64,000 nt of DNA. It comes from Streptomyces lasiicapitis. GTDB lineage: Bacteria > Actinomycetota > Actinomycetes > Streptomycetales > Streptomycetaceae. The translations under genes and the position numbers were made by a program. The stretch spans positions 434,001 to 498,000 of the forward strand of contig NZ_BMNG01000002.1 in the NCBI RefSeq assembly GCF_014646335.1, given 5' to 3'. Numbering within the stretch: position 1 is the stretch's first letter; each line of letters opens with the position of its first letter. The notes under the pieces were generated by a model, which had not been told where the DNA came from, did not search any database, and saw nothing but the letters and a program-made list of their open reading frames with translations. This document shows positions 23,649 to 32,557 of this stretch, piece after piece.

Positions 23649-25226
23649 TCAGCGCCGCACCGCCCGCCCCGGCAACGCGTCCGGCACCAGCTCCCCGTGC
23701 GCCACCACCGGCGTCCCGCCCACGAACACATGGGCGTACCCCACCGACGGCCGGGTGCTGTCGGCGTACGTCGCCCGGTCGCCGACCACCGCCGGGTCGA
23801 AGACGACGAGGTCGGCGTCGCAGCCGGCCTGCACGCGCCCCTTGCGGCGCAGCGCGGGCACCCCGGACTCAAGCACGCGCGCGGGCAGATGGGTGGCCCG
23901 GCCCACGGCCTCCAGCAGGCTGAGGGCGCCGAGTTCGCGTACGTACCGGCGCAGCATCCTGGAGAACGTGCCCGCGGTGCGCGGGTGGGTGACCGCGGCG
24001 CCCGGCGGCAGCGGCCAGGCGAGGGGGTCCGGCGCCGGTCCCGTCCAGGTCAGCGGCATCGCGTCGGAGCCGACCACCGTGGCGGGGTGCAGCAGCGCCC
24101 GGTCGATGAACGCCTGGTCCGCGGCGTCGGTCTCGTCGAGGAAGTGCAGGACGGCGAGCGCGCCGGGGTCGGTGGCGCGCAGTTCGCGCAGGCGCGCGTG
24201 GTCGCGGACCCGCTCGCCGGTGGCCGCGAGGACGATGTCGCCCACGTCGAGTCCGGACGCGGGCAGGTACTCCGGCGCGAGGAACGTGGCGCCCACCGCG
24301 GTCATGCCCGCGCCGTAGGGATAGGCCTCCGTGGAGACGCGTCCGCCCTCGGCCCTGGCCCGGTCCAGGACGGCGAGGACCCGGTCGGTGTGGCGGCGCG
24401 AGGTCGACGTCACATGGCAGTAGTGGGCGTGCACGCCGGTCTCGCCCGCCGCCCGCGCGATCTCCTCCGCGCCGTCGACGGGGATGTCGGGGACCTGTTC
24501 GACGAGGCTGCGGGCGTGGGTGAAGGTCGGCAGCCTCGCCAGGGCGGCGAGACGGGCCACGGCCAGATACTCCTCGGGCCGGATCCGCGGGGCGTAGCCG
24601 ACGATCAGGCCGACGCCGAGCGCGCCGTCGGCGAGGTCGCGGCGCAGCAGTTCGAGCAGGGCCCGCTCCTGGGGCCGGCCGGCCTCCCGCTGCCAGGCCG
24701 GGTCGCCCAGGTGCGCCAGGGCGGCCGAGGCGCCACCGCCGTGCGGCAGCGCGCCGACGGCGGCCATGCGGGCCTGCGCCCAGGACGCGGAGAAGCCGTA
24801 GTTGAGCGGGCGGCCCTCGGCGCCGGCCTGCCGGTAGGCCTCGCCCACGGGGGAGAGGCCCAGTTCGAGTTCGAGGGCCGTGGTCACTCCGTCCAGGGCC
24901 TGGAGGCGGTGCCCGGCCACGGTGTGGGAGTGGCTGTGCAGGTCGATGAAGCCCGGGGCGACGACCAGACCCGTGACGTCGAGGGTCCGGTGGCCGGTGA
25001 GCGGACGTGAGGAATCGGTGCAGGTCTCGGGCGTCGGCGAGGCCGTGGCCGCCGGGGAGCGGGCCGTGGCCGGAGAGGCTCCTGGGGCGAGGGAGACAGC
25101 GGTGATCGTGCCGGACGTCACCGCCACGTCCGCGAGCGCGTCGAGCCCGGTCTCCGGATCGAGCACCCGGCCTCCGCGCAGTACCAGGTCGTGCATGTCA
25201 TCGGGTGGCGCGGCGTAGGAAGTCAC
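23649..25226 (-). CDS. Amidohydrolase, N-acyl-D-amino-acid deacylase type
   Basis: 525 residues. The N-terminal strand HDLVLRGGRVLDPETGLD and the metal motif VVAPGFIDLHSHSH mark the amidohydrolase (D-aminoacylase) superfamily. Further ligands are expected in VHAHYCHVTSTSRRHTD, and the late Asp in VVGSDAMPLTW. The end (RKGRVQAGCDADLVVFDP, then GYAHVFVGGTPVVAHGE) is the usual family tail. A Ser/Pro/Thr-rich insert of about 30 residues sits in the N-terminal small domain. The longest start is GTG at 25226; ATG at 25196 (MHDLVLRGG) is equally plausible as neither has a clear ribosome site. It would release D-amino acids from their N-acyl forms. No operon partner. Confidence 0.82.
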   Translation of the reverse strand: MTSYAAPPDDMHDLVLRGGRVLDPETGLDALADVAVTSGTITAVSLAPGASPATARSPAATASPTPETCTDSSRPLTGHRTLDVTGLVVAPGFIDLHSHSHTVAGHRLQALDGVTTALELELGLSPVGEAYRQAGAEGRPLNYGFSASWAQARMAAVGALPHGGGASAALAHLGDPAWQREAGRPQERALLELLRRDLADGALGVGLIVGYAPRIRPEEYLAVARLAALARLPTFTHARSLVEQVPDIPVDGAEEIARAAGETGVHAHYCHVTSTSRRHTDRVLAVLDRARAEGGRVSTEAYPYGAGMTAVGATFLAPEYLPASGLDVGDIVLAATGERVRDHARLRELRATDPGALAVLHFLDETDAADQAFIDRALLHPATVVGSDAMPLTWTGPAPDPLAWPLPPGAAVTHPRTAGTFSRMLRRYVRELGALSLLEAVGRATHLPARVLESGVPALRRKGRVQAGCDADLVVFDPAVVGDRATYADSTRPSVGYAHVFVGGTPVVAHGELVPDALPGRAVRR

Positions 25227-25379
25227 CCGGCCACGCTAGGCGCCATCGGGGTGAATGGGACGCAAACCGGCGTGATGTACCGTCAGATGACGGCGACATG
25301 GCGTCAGCCGGTCGTAAGGGCAAACGGGAGGTAGCCGATTCGTGTGCGTGTCGCGACGTGCTCTGGGTACTGAGGGCTC

Positions 25380-26393
25380 ATGCGAGTGAGCGTGCTGGAT
25401 GTGGGTTCGCGCACGGTGCGCCTCGTGGTGGCGGACGCCGCGGGCGGAGCACCGCTGCCCGTGCACACGGAGAAGTGGAAGCTGCGGCTCTGCGAACGGG
25501 TCGTGCCCGGCGGGCCGTTCGGCGAGGATGCCGTGCGGCACCTCGTGCGCGCCGTCGACGAGGCCGCGGTGACGGCCGCGCGCTGGGGCGCCGAGCCGCC
25601 GCTCGCCTTCGCGACCGCGGTGGTGCGCGACGCGCCGAACCGCCTGGACGTGCTGAACGCCGTGCGGGCGAGCACCGGCGTCAAACTGGCCACGCTCCCC
25701 GGCGAGTTGGAGGCCGAGCTGACCTTCCTCGGCGCCCGACGCTGGCTCGGCTGGCAGGCGGGCTCACTGGTGCTGCTCGACATCGGCGGCGGGTCGCTCG
25801 AAGTGGCCTTCGGGCGCGGCCGGTTGCCGGACTTCGCGGTGTCGCTGCCGCTCGGCGCGAACCGCCTCACGCACGAGTTCCTCCTCGGCGCGGACCCGCC
25901 GTCCCCTCAGGAGGTCAAGGCGCTGCGGCGCCGGGTGCGCCATCAACTGCGGGACGTGGCCGCGCGGATCCGCTGGGAGGGGCCGCGCACGGCGGTCGCC
26001 ACCTCGCGTACGTTCCAGCAACTGGCGCGGCTGACCGGCGCGGCACCCGGACGGCACGGGCCGTTCGCGCCCCGGCACCTGGAGCGGTCCGCGCTGCGCC
26101 GGGCGAAGGACCGGCTCGCGCGCCTTCCGGCCGCCGAACGCGTACGACTGCCGGGGATCTCGGCGCCGCGGGCCGGGCAGAGCCTGGCCGGGGCGGTCGT
26201 CGGGCACACGGCGATGAAGCTCATGGGCATCGCGTCGGCCGACCTCTGCCCCTGGGCGGTGCGCGAGGGCATCCTGCTGCGCCGCATCGAGGACGGCGCG
26301 CAGTGGTGGGACGACGTGACGGCGGGCCTCACGGACGCGGGCGCGGGGCGCGGGCACGGCGGCACGGTGTCGCTGCGGGTCGCCTCGTCCTGA
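25380..26393 (+). CDS. Ppx/GppA-family phosphatase-like protein
   Basis: 337 residues of the ASKHA actin-like fold. The phosphate-1 loop is VSVLDVGSRTVRLVVADA and the phosphate-2 loop is LVLLDIGGGSLEVAFGRG. This is the pattern of exopolyphosphatase/guanosine pentaphosphatase proteins, which hydrolyse polyphosphate or pppGpp. At 337 residues it is near the short actinobacterial type that lacks the C-terminal HD domain. It starts with ATG at 25380, is divergent from the amidohydrolase, and converges on redG. There is no sign of a role in prodiginine synthesis; it marks the left border of the cluster. Confidence 0.85.
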   Translation: MRVSVLDVGSRTVRLVVADAAGGAPLPVHTEKWKLRLCERVVPGGPFGEDAVRHLVRAVDEAAVTAARWGAEPPLAFATAVVRDAPNRLDVLNAVRASTGVKLATLPGELEAELTFLGARRWLGWQAGSLVLLDIGGGSLEVAFGRGRLPDFAVSLPLGANRLTHEFLLGADPPSPQEVKALRRRVRHQLRDVAARIRWEGPRTAVATSRTFQQLARLTGAAPGRHGPFAPRHLERSALRRAKDRLARLPAAERVRLPGISAPRAGQSLAGAVVGHTAMKLMGIASADLCPWAVREGILLRRIEDGAQWWDDVTAGLTDAGAGRGHGGTVSLRVASS

Positions 26394-26436
26394 CGGCCGC
26401 GACATACGCATCGCTCGTCACGACCCCCGCGGCGCA

Positions 26437-26464
26437 CGTTCCGGCGGCCGCCGGCACCGGAACG
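26437..26464. terminator. Possible bidirectional terminator between ppx-like gene and redG
   Basis: An 8-bp inverted repeat (CGTTCCGG / CCGGAACG) around a GC-rich 12-nt loop lies in the 81-bp convergent gap. It is weaker than the other terminators in this window. Confidence 0.4.
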
Positions 26465-26474
26465 CGCGCCGTGA

Positions 26475-27638
26475 TCAGGGCGCGGTCCTGCTGAGCCCGC
26501 CCGCGCGCACGGCTTTGTCGCCGCTTCCGTTGCCGTGGCCGTTCGTGTCGGCAACCGCACGAGCCGCCGCCGGGGCGTCGTCGGCCACCGGCTCCTGTGG
26601 CCGTTCCGCCTCCGCGCGGGCCTCCGCCTTCAACCGGTCCCGCATCTGCAGGTACTTGGCGTTCATCTCGTCGACGGCGATGAACTTGTTCACGCCGCGC
26701 TCGCTGACCTTGGGCTCCTGGCGCGCCATGATGTCGTTGTCCTGCTGGTCCTGGACGTACTGCTCCATCATCAGCGACAACCGCAGCACAAGCGGCCGCA
26801 GCGGCTTGAACGGCACCATCATCTTGAGCAGCGGGTACTCGTACAGGCGCATGATCGCCTGGGTGTGGTGCTCGTCGATGGGCACGAGCCAGGTCGTGAC
26901 CTCCAGGAGGCCCTGCTTCACGTGGGTCATGCACGGGGCCTGGTAAATCAGGTTGAAGTGCCAGGTGTTGGAGGGGTCGCCCTCCTCGCACTGGTCGAAC
27001 GTGTTGCGGATGATCGTGCCGTCGACGTCCACGGAATGGTTCACGATCTTGTTGGCGGCGATGTAGCGCCGCCGCCCGTCCGTCCACAGCTTGCGCCAAC
27101 TGCCGTACATGAACGTGTAGTCGATGATGTTCGCCCAGTGATCGCGGTGCACGAACGTCACGTGGTAGAACTCGAGCAGGCTCTCGATGTAGCGCGTGTA
27201 GTGGACCGGGCGGCTGAAGGTGATGGTCTCGTACGGCCGCGGGTGCTCGGCGAGTTCGTGGGGCAGCTCGATCTCCGGCAGGTTCGCGCGCTTGTCGCCC
27301 CACCACAGCCACACCAGGTCGTACTTCTCCCGCACCTCGTAGGTGTCGACCCGCAGCGACGCCGGGACGCGGCCCTCCGCGCCGAGCGCCGGCACCAGGC
27401 GGCACGCCCCGTCGGTGCCGAACCGGAAGCCGTGGTACGGGCAGGCCACCGAGTTGCCCACGAGGCGGCCCTCGGAGAGGTTCGCGCCCTTGTGCGGGCA
27501 GCGCGCCGACTGACACACCAGGGTGCCGTCGAGAGCGCGCCAGAGCACCAGCTCCTCGCCCAGGCGGCGCACCCCGGTCGGCGCGTCACGTTTGATGTCT
27601 TCGGTCCGCAGAATCGGATACCACTGATTCGGGATCAT
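26475..27638 (-). CDS. redG: Rieske oxygenase-like prodiginine cyclase RedG
   Basis: 387 residues. The Rieske [2Fe-2S] ligands are visible as Cys47-Pro-His49 (ARCPHKGANLSEGRLVG) and Cys66-Pro-Tyr-His69 (SVACPYHGFRF). The mononuclear iron site is in LLEFYHVTFVHRDHW with His159 and His164. In the known pathway RedG-type enzymes perform oxidative carbocyclisation of undecylprodigiosin, to streptorubin B in S. coelicolor or metacycloprodigiosin with McpG. It lies last in the long minus-strand operon, 57 bp after redH. Which ring it makes cannot be read from the sequence. The C-terminal 60 residues are Ala/Glu/Gly-rich and look disordered. The pigment of this strain is predicted to include a cyclic prodiginine. 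Confidence 0.93.
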   Translation of the reverse strand: MIPNQWYPILRTEDIKRDAPTGVRRLGEELVLWRALDGTLVCQSARCPHKGANLSEGRLVGNSVACPYHGFRFGTDGACRLVPALGAEGRVPASLRVDTYEVREKYDLVWLWWGDKRANLPEIELPHELAEHPRPYETITFSRPVHYTRYIESLLEFYHVTFVHRDHWANIIDYTFMYGSWRKLWTDGRRRYIAANKIVNHSVDVDGTIIRNTFDQCEEGDPSNTWHFNLIYQAPCMTHVKQGLLEVTTWLVPIDEHHTQAIMRLYEYPLLKMMVPFKPLRPLVLRLSLMMEQYVQDQQDNDIMARQEPKVSERGVNKFIAVDEMNAKYLQMRDRLKAEARAEAERPQEPVADDAPAAARAVADTNGHGNGSGDKAVRAGGLSRTAP

Positions 27639-27695
27639 CTGGAACTTCCTGCCTTCCTCTGGAACGTCCTGCCTTCCTCGGGCGGTCCGGCGCGC

Positions 27696-30464
27696 TCAGC
27701 CCTCCACGACCTCGACGACACCGGTGTCGCCGTCGACCATGACCATGTCGCCGGTGTTGATCACTTGCGTGGCGTACTTGGTGTTGACCACCGAGGGCAC
27801 GTTGAACTCCCGCGACACGATGGAGCTGTGCGAGAGCATCGACCCGATGTCGGTGACGACGCCGCCGGCGATGGCGAACAGCGGCGTCCAGGACGCGTCG
27901 GTGTGCCGGGTCACGAGGATCTCGCCCGCCTGGAACTCGTCGGCCTGCCACACCAGGTCCTCGACGATGCGGGCCCGGCCGACGATCCGCCCGGGGGACG
28001 AACCGAGCCCCTCCAGGCGCGTCCCGTCCTTCACCGGCCGCACCGCGCGCGTGCAGTCGTGCTCGCCGACGAACGTGAGCGGCGGCTCCGGCAGCCGGTT
28101 GTGGTACTCGTGCACCCGCCGCCGCTCCTCGATCGCGGCCCGCGGGAACGCGTCGCGCGCCGGCAGTTCACCGGCCAAGTAGCCGCGTACGTCGGCGAAG
28201 TCCAGGAACGCCACCTCGTCCAGGGAGTGCAGCACGCCCTCCTCGACAAGGCGCCGCCCCACCTCGTACACCACGTTCCTGACCAGCCAGATCGACGTGA
28301 TCATGGACATCCGGGTGGCCTCGCGCAGCTCGCTGCACAGGGCGTACATGGAGATGAGGCCCTCGATGGTCTTGCGCTGCGGCAGCGGCAGCTTCTTCAG
28401 GACGGCGCGGGTGTCGCCCTCCTGGCGGGCGCGGCTGCGGCCCATGATGTCGTCGGCGGTGAAGCCGTCCGCGGCGTAGCGGCGGATCATCTGGAAGAGG
28501 TACGACGGGTCGTCGATCCAGCGCTGGTGGGTGAGCTCCATCTCCTGGCGCCCCCGGGTGCCATTGGCGCGCAGGAACGGCTCCATCTGCGACTGCCAGA
28601 ACGCCTCGCCATCCGGGTCGGCGCGCAGCTTGTCCGCGACCTCCTCGAGGGGCGCCGCCTCGATGATCTCCATGACCCGCGGCCTGGCCTTCGCGGCCTG
28701 CGCCACGCTCCAGATCTCCTGCGCGGAGGCCACCGTGCGCAGGCTGGACATGTCGGTCTTGATGCGGTTCTGCAGGTTGTCGCCCGCGGAGCCGAGCCAC
28801 TTGGCGCACAGCTCGGTGAGGATGCCGTAGAACCCGAACGCGTTGATGTAGTACGGCATGTAGCCGACGTGCGCGTCGTGGAAGTAGTCGAGGTAGCGGG
28901 TCAGTTCGGCGTGCAGTTCGCGGCGGCCCATGCGGCTCAGGTCCAGGCGCCGGGCGCGGTCGAACTCGTACAGGCGGGCCTCCGCCATGTCGCGGGCGCG
29001 GCCCTTCATCACCAGCATTTCGCCCGCGGTGGCGCGCAGCCAGTGCGTCGTGGACAGCAGGTCCTCGATGCCGCCGGGGAAGGTGCCGAAGGGGTTCTCG
29101 TACGTCGCCAGGTCCACCTCCTCGCTGACGAAGCGGCGGGTGAAGTGCCGCTGGTCGCGGGTGGGCGGGGCCTGGCCGAGCAGATAGGCGGTGTAGGAGA
29201 TGTTCAGGTAGACGTGGCCCTGGAAGAAGCCCATGTGCAGGCCGACGTCGCCGGTGTCGCGCACGCCGAGGGCCGCCGCGCAGTCGCCGTGCACATGGTC
29301 CTGGTAGTGCCGGGCGAAGCTCAGGCCGAGCGGTGACATCAGGCCGACGAAGATCTCGCCGATGTCCATGCGCGACCAGAGCGTGCCGTGCCGCACCGCG
29401 TCCGACTGCTCCTTCAGGTGCTGGGGCAGGTAGGGGCTGCGGGCGTCGTCGGAGGTCTCCGGGCGGGGGCGGGTGGTGATGGGGCGGGCCTGCAGCAGAT
29501 GCAGCTCCCCGTCGCGCATCGCCCACTCGATGTCCTGCTCGGTGCCGTAGCGGGCCCGGACGTCCAGGGCGAGGCGGGCCAGGGCAGCGAGCTGGTCGCG
29601 CGTCAGGCAGGGGGCGTCCCGGTCGGCGGCGTCGACCTTCGTCATGCCGATGCGGCCGGGGGAGAGCGGCGCGCACTTGGTGACCTTGTAGCGGACGCGT
29701 TCCTCGACGACGTCGAGCGTACGGTCGTCCACGACGAAGAAGTCGCTGGAGACCCTGCCGGACACCAGGCCCTCGCCGAGCCCGCAACAGGCCTCCACCA
29801 CAAGCCGGTTGGGCCTGCCGCCGATCGGGTCGACCGTGAACAGCACGCCGCTGACGTCGGCGGGCACCATCTCCTGCACCACGACGGCGATGGACCCCGC
29901 GGGGCCGGGATCCGAGCGGTAGGAGGCCGCCCGGTCCGACCACAGCGAGGCCCAGCACACCTTGACCGCGTCGAGCAGCGCCGCGTCGCCCGACACGTCG
30001 AGGACGGTGTCGTGCTGGCCCGCGAAGGACCGCTCGGCGGAGTCCTCGCGCGGCGCGGACGAGCGCACCGCGACGCGCGGGCGCCCCAGGTCCTCGTACG
30101 CGGCGAGGATCGTGCGGGCGATCGGCTCGGGGACGTCCCGGGCGAGGATCGCCTCGCGCACGGTGAGGGCAGGTTCGGCGCGGGCCTCGGCGGCGCGGAT
30201 CTCCGGGTTGAGGCCGCTCTCGCGCAGGAACAGGTCGAACAGGCCGGTGGTCAGGCAGAACGCGGGCGGCACCGGGAGGCCCGCCCCGGTCAGCTCGTCG
30301 AGCCGGGCCGCCTTGCCGCCGAGCTCGTCGGGCGTGGCGGTGTGGGGGCGGCCGAGCACGGCGACGAGGTCGGCGTGGGGGGCGTCGGCGTGGGTGGTGG
30401 GGGCGTCGGGGCCGGTGGCGGTCTCGTCGGTCGCGGGCGTGTCGGTGGTCGCCTTCGTCGTCAT
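27696..30464 (-). CDS. redH: Prodiginine-condensing enzyme RedH
   Basis: 922 residues with PEP-synthase/PPDK architecture. An N-terminal ATP-grasp part (GGKAARLDELTGAGLPVPPA, PRVAVRSSAPREDSAERSFA, EQDIEWAMRDGELHLLQARP) is followed by a long substrate domain and a C-terminal phosphohistidine domain (DIGSMLSHSSIVSREFNVPS, His879). RedH/PigC activates and joins 4-methoxy-2,2'-bipyrrole-5-carbaldehyde with 2-undecylpyrrole, using ATP, to form undecylprodigiosin. The start at 30464 (MTTKATTDTPATDE) overlaps the redI stop by ATGA; the open frame continues much further upstream only because antisense frames are open in this GC-rich DNA. The first 30 residues are Thr/Asp/Ala-rich. Confidence 0.95.
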   Translation of the reverse strand: MTTKATTDTPATDETATGPDAPTTHADAPHADLVAVLGRPHTATPDELGGKAARLDELTGAGLPVPPAFCLTTGLFDLFLRESGLNPEIRAAEARAEPALTVREAILARDVPEPIARTILAAYEDLGRPRVAVRSSAPREDSAERSFAGQHDTVLDVSGDAALLDAVKVCWASLWSDRAASYRSDPGPAGSIAVVVQEMVPADVSGVLFTVDPIGGRPNRLVVEACCGLGEGLVSGRVSSDFFVVDDRTLDVVEERVRYKVTKCAPLSPGRIGMTKVDAADRDAPCLTRDQLAALARLALDVRARYGTEQDIEWAMRDGELHLLQARPITTRPRPETSDDARSPYLPQHLKEQSDAVRHGTLWSRMDIGEIFVGLMSPLGLSFARHYQDHVHGDCAAALGVRDTGDVGLHMGFFQGHVYLNISYTAYLLGQAPPTRDQRHFTRRFVSEEVDLATYENPFGTFPGGIEDLLSTTHWLRATAGEMLVMKGRARDMAEARLYEFDRARRLDLSRMGRRELHAELTRYLDYFHDAHVGYMPYYINAFGFYGILTELCAKWLGSAGDNLQNRIKTDMSSLRTVASAQEIWSVAQAAKARPRVMEIIEAAPLEEVADKLRADPDGEAFWQSQMEPFLRANGTRGRQEMELTHQRWIDDPSYLFQMIRRYAADGFTADDIMGRSRARQEGDTRAVLKKLPLPQRKTIEGLISMYALCSELREATRMSMITSIWLVRNVVYEVGRRLVEEGVLHSLDEVAFLDFADVRGYLAGELPARDAFPRAAIEERRRVHEYHNRLPEPPLTFVGEHDCTRAVRPVKDGTRLEGLGSSPGRIVGRARIVEDLVWQADEFQAGEILVTRHTDASWTPLFAIAGGVVTDIGSMLSHSSIVSREFNVPSVVNTKYATQVINTGDMVMVDGDTGVVEVVEG

Positions 30465-31609
30465 GACGCGGCCTCCTCGGCGTTCGTGGGGGTGGTGGCC
30501 GTACGGACCGGGAGTGAACCCACCGGCCCGGTGGCGGAGTTGGTGCCGACGAACGCGCGGAACGCCTGGCCGGGCAGCGCCCGCGTCGCCCGTACGCCGT
30601 CGAAGCCCGCCTCGCGCAACTGGTCGAGCAGCTCGTCCTCGCGCGGCAGCGGCCCGCCGAAACCGGCGTACTCGAACCACAGGTTGAGCACTTCGAGGCC
30701 GAGCGTGGAGCTGCCCCGGCATGAGGAGGTGACCAGCAGCGTGCCGCCCGGGGCGAGGAACGACCGGGCGCGCGCGAGGACTTCGGCGCGCTCCTCCTGC
30801 GGGAAGTAGTAGATGTTGTTGTGCAGGGTCACGACGTCGAACTGCGGTTGCAGGTCCAGGGTGCGCAGATCGCCCTGGCGGGTCTCGACGCGGTCGGCGA
30901 GCCCCCACTGCGCCATGTTCTTGGCCGTCTGCTCGGCGACCTCGGCCTGGAGGTCGACGGCCAGGGCGGTCAGGCGCGGATTGAGCCCGGCCGCGTACCG
31001 CACGTACGTGCCGCTGCCGCAGCCGACCTCCAGGAGGCGCACCGGCGTGGTGCGCGGCAGGGTGCGGGCGACGGCGTCCTCGACGAAGCCGCGCACCACA
31101 AGCGAGGAGCGGGCGATGACCAGACCGTCCTGGTCGGACAGCTCGAAGCGGCTGCCGTCCTTGAGCATGCGCGGGGCGTCGCGCAGCGCCGGCACATGGA
31201 AGCGCAGCAGCTCTTCGAGAGCCGCCGCGACGGCGTCGTTGGCCACCTGCGCGAGCGCCTTGGCGGTACGGCTCTTCAGCCGGTAGCAGCCCTCGCGCCG
31301 GTCGAGTTCGCCGAGGCGCACCCCGATGTCCAGCCAGGCGCGCAGCCGCTGCCGGTCCTCGGGCCGGGTCCCGAGGTGCTCGGCGAGGCTCTCCAGGTCG
31401 CACGGGCGCGACGCCATGCAGCGCAGCACGCCGGAGCCCGCGGCGGCGGCGAGGAACGAGGCCCGGTACAGCGGCGTGAACAGCGTCCGGTTCAGTACGA
31501 GCAGCAGCGGGAGCCGCGGGTCCGCGACGATCCGCGCCATCGCGGCAAGGTCCGTGAACGGTTCCTGCGCCCGGTCCTTGACGGCCCTGGCCAGGCTCAG
31601 CAGATCCAT
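30461..31609 (-). CDS. redI: O-methyltransferase RedI
   Basis: 382 residues. The N-terminal dimerisation domain (helical, residues 1-170) and a Rossmann domain with the SAM loop VRLLEVGCGSGTYVRYAAG are seen. It corresponds to RedI/PigF, which methylates 4-hydroxy-2,2'-bipyrrole-5-carbaldehyde to give the methoxy group common to prodiginines. A strong AAGGAGAGGG ribosome site precedes ATG 31609. The gene overlaps redJ by 13 bp and redH by 4 bp, so translation is coupled. Confidence 0.9.
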   Translation of the reverse strand: MDLLSLARAVKDRAQEPFTDLAAMARIVADPRLPLLLVLNRTLFTPLYRASFLAAAAGSGVLRCMASRPCDLESLAEHLGTRPEDRQRLRAWLDIGVRLGELDRREGCYRLKSRTAKALAQVANDAVAAALEELLRFHVPALRDAPRMLKDGSRFELSDQDGLVIARSSLVVRGFVEDAVARTLPRTTPVRLLEVGCGSGTYVRYAAGLNPRLTALAVDLQAEVAEQTAKNMAQWGLADRVETRQGDLRTLDLQPQFDVVTLHNNIYYFPQEERAEVLARARSFLAPGGTLLVTSSCRGSSTLGLEVLNLWFEYAGFGGPLPREDELLDQLREAGFDGVRATRALPGQAFRAFVGTNSATGPVGSLPVRTATTPTNAEEAAS

Positions 31610-32457
31610 GAGGGTTCCCTCTCCTTGGGGGCGGTACGGGTGAGTTCGGCGCGCAGCTCACGAAGGAGCGGAAGCCGTGCGGGTCCGTTCAGGTAGAAGT
31701 GGCCGCCCGGCACCCTGCGGTGCAGCAGCGAGGCGGAGGTGTACGCGCGCCACGCCTCGACGTGGGCGCGGGGTGCGATCGGGTCGCCCGCGGCGGAGAA
31801 CGCGGTCATCGGGCAGTCGAGCGGGCGGCGCGGGCGCCAGCGGTAGCGGGCGCAGAGGGTGAGGTCGGCGCGCAGCACCGGCAGCCTGCGCTCCAGGTAG
31901 AAGCGGCCCACCTCGTCGCCGGATCCCAACGCGCCGAGTTCGTGGACGAGTTGACGCAGGTCGTCGTCGCCGAGCCCCTGGCCGTCCGGGCCGTCGTACA
32001 GGTGCGGCGCCCTGCTGCCGGACACGAACACGTGCCGGGGCCCCGGCCGCCCCCGCTCCCGCAGCTCGCAGGCGACCTCGTAGGCGAGCAGCGCGCCCAT
32101 GCTGTGCCCGAACAGGGCGTAGTGGTCGTGTACGTGTCCGGCGGCGAGCAGCGCGTCGGTCACGTCACGGGCCAGTGGCGCCATGTCGGTGTACGGCGCC
32201 TCGCCGAGCCGCAGCCCGCGACCGGGAAGCAGCACCGGTACGACGGTGACGCCGGGGCCGAGCAGGTCCGGCCAGTCGCGGTAGACGGAGGGGGTGCCGC
32301 CCGCGTAGCTGAAGCAGATCAGGCGGGGGCCGGTGGGGGCGGCCTCCGGTCCGTCGGGCTGTGGTCCGTCGGCTTGCGGTCCTGGCCCGAAGCCGGGGCC
32401 GGTGAACCAGGCGCGGGCCGGTTCGGCCGGTGCCTGCGTGCGCTCGGTGAGGGGCAC
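31597..32457 (-). CDS. redJ: Type II thioesterase RedJ
   Basis: 286 residues from a GTG at 32457 preceded by GAGAGGAA. Alpha/beta-hydrolase fold: RLICFSYAGGTPSVYRDWPD, the nucleophile elbow YALFGHSMGALLAYEVAC (Ser119), an acid in AFSAAGDPIAPRAH and the His in RRVPGGHFYLNG. Type II thioesterases remove wrong or stalled acyl groups from carrier proteins; RedJ is reported to support prodiginine yield by releasing chains. The first 45 residues are Pro/Gly-rich. Frames extending further upstream to 32577 have no ribosome site. Confidence 0.9.
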   Translation of the reverse strand: MPLTERTQAPAEPARAWFTGPGFGPGPQADGPQPDGPEAAPTGPRLICFSYAGGTPSVYRDWPDLLGPGVTVVPVLLPGRGLRLGEAPYTDMAPLARDVTDALLAAGHVHDHYALFGHSMGALLAYEVACELRERGRPGPRHVFVSGSRAPHLYDGPDGQGLGDDDLRQLVHELGALGSGDEVGRFYLERRLPVLRADLTLCARYRWRPRRPLDCPMTAFSAAGDPIAPRAHVEAWRAYTSASLLHRRVPGGHFYLNGPARLPLLRELRAELTRTAPKEREPSWIC

Positions 32458-32557
32458 AGCGGGTTCCTCTCGGGCTCGGGCGGGCCGGACGGGCCGGGTC
32501 CGGACTGGCGTGGTCCGGTGCGGTGTGGTGAGGTCCGGTGCGTTCGGCGGGGGCGCG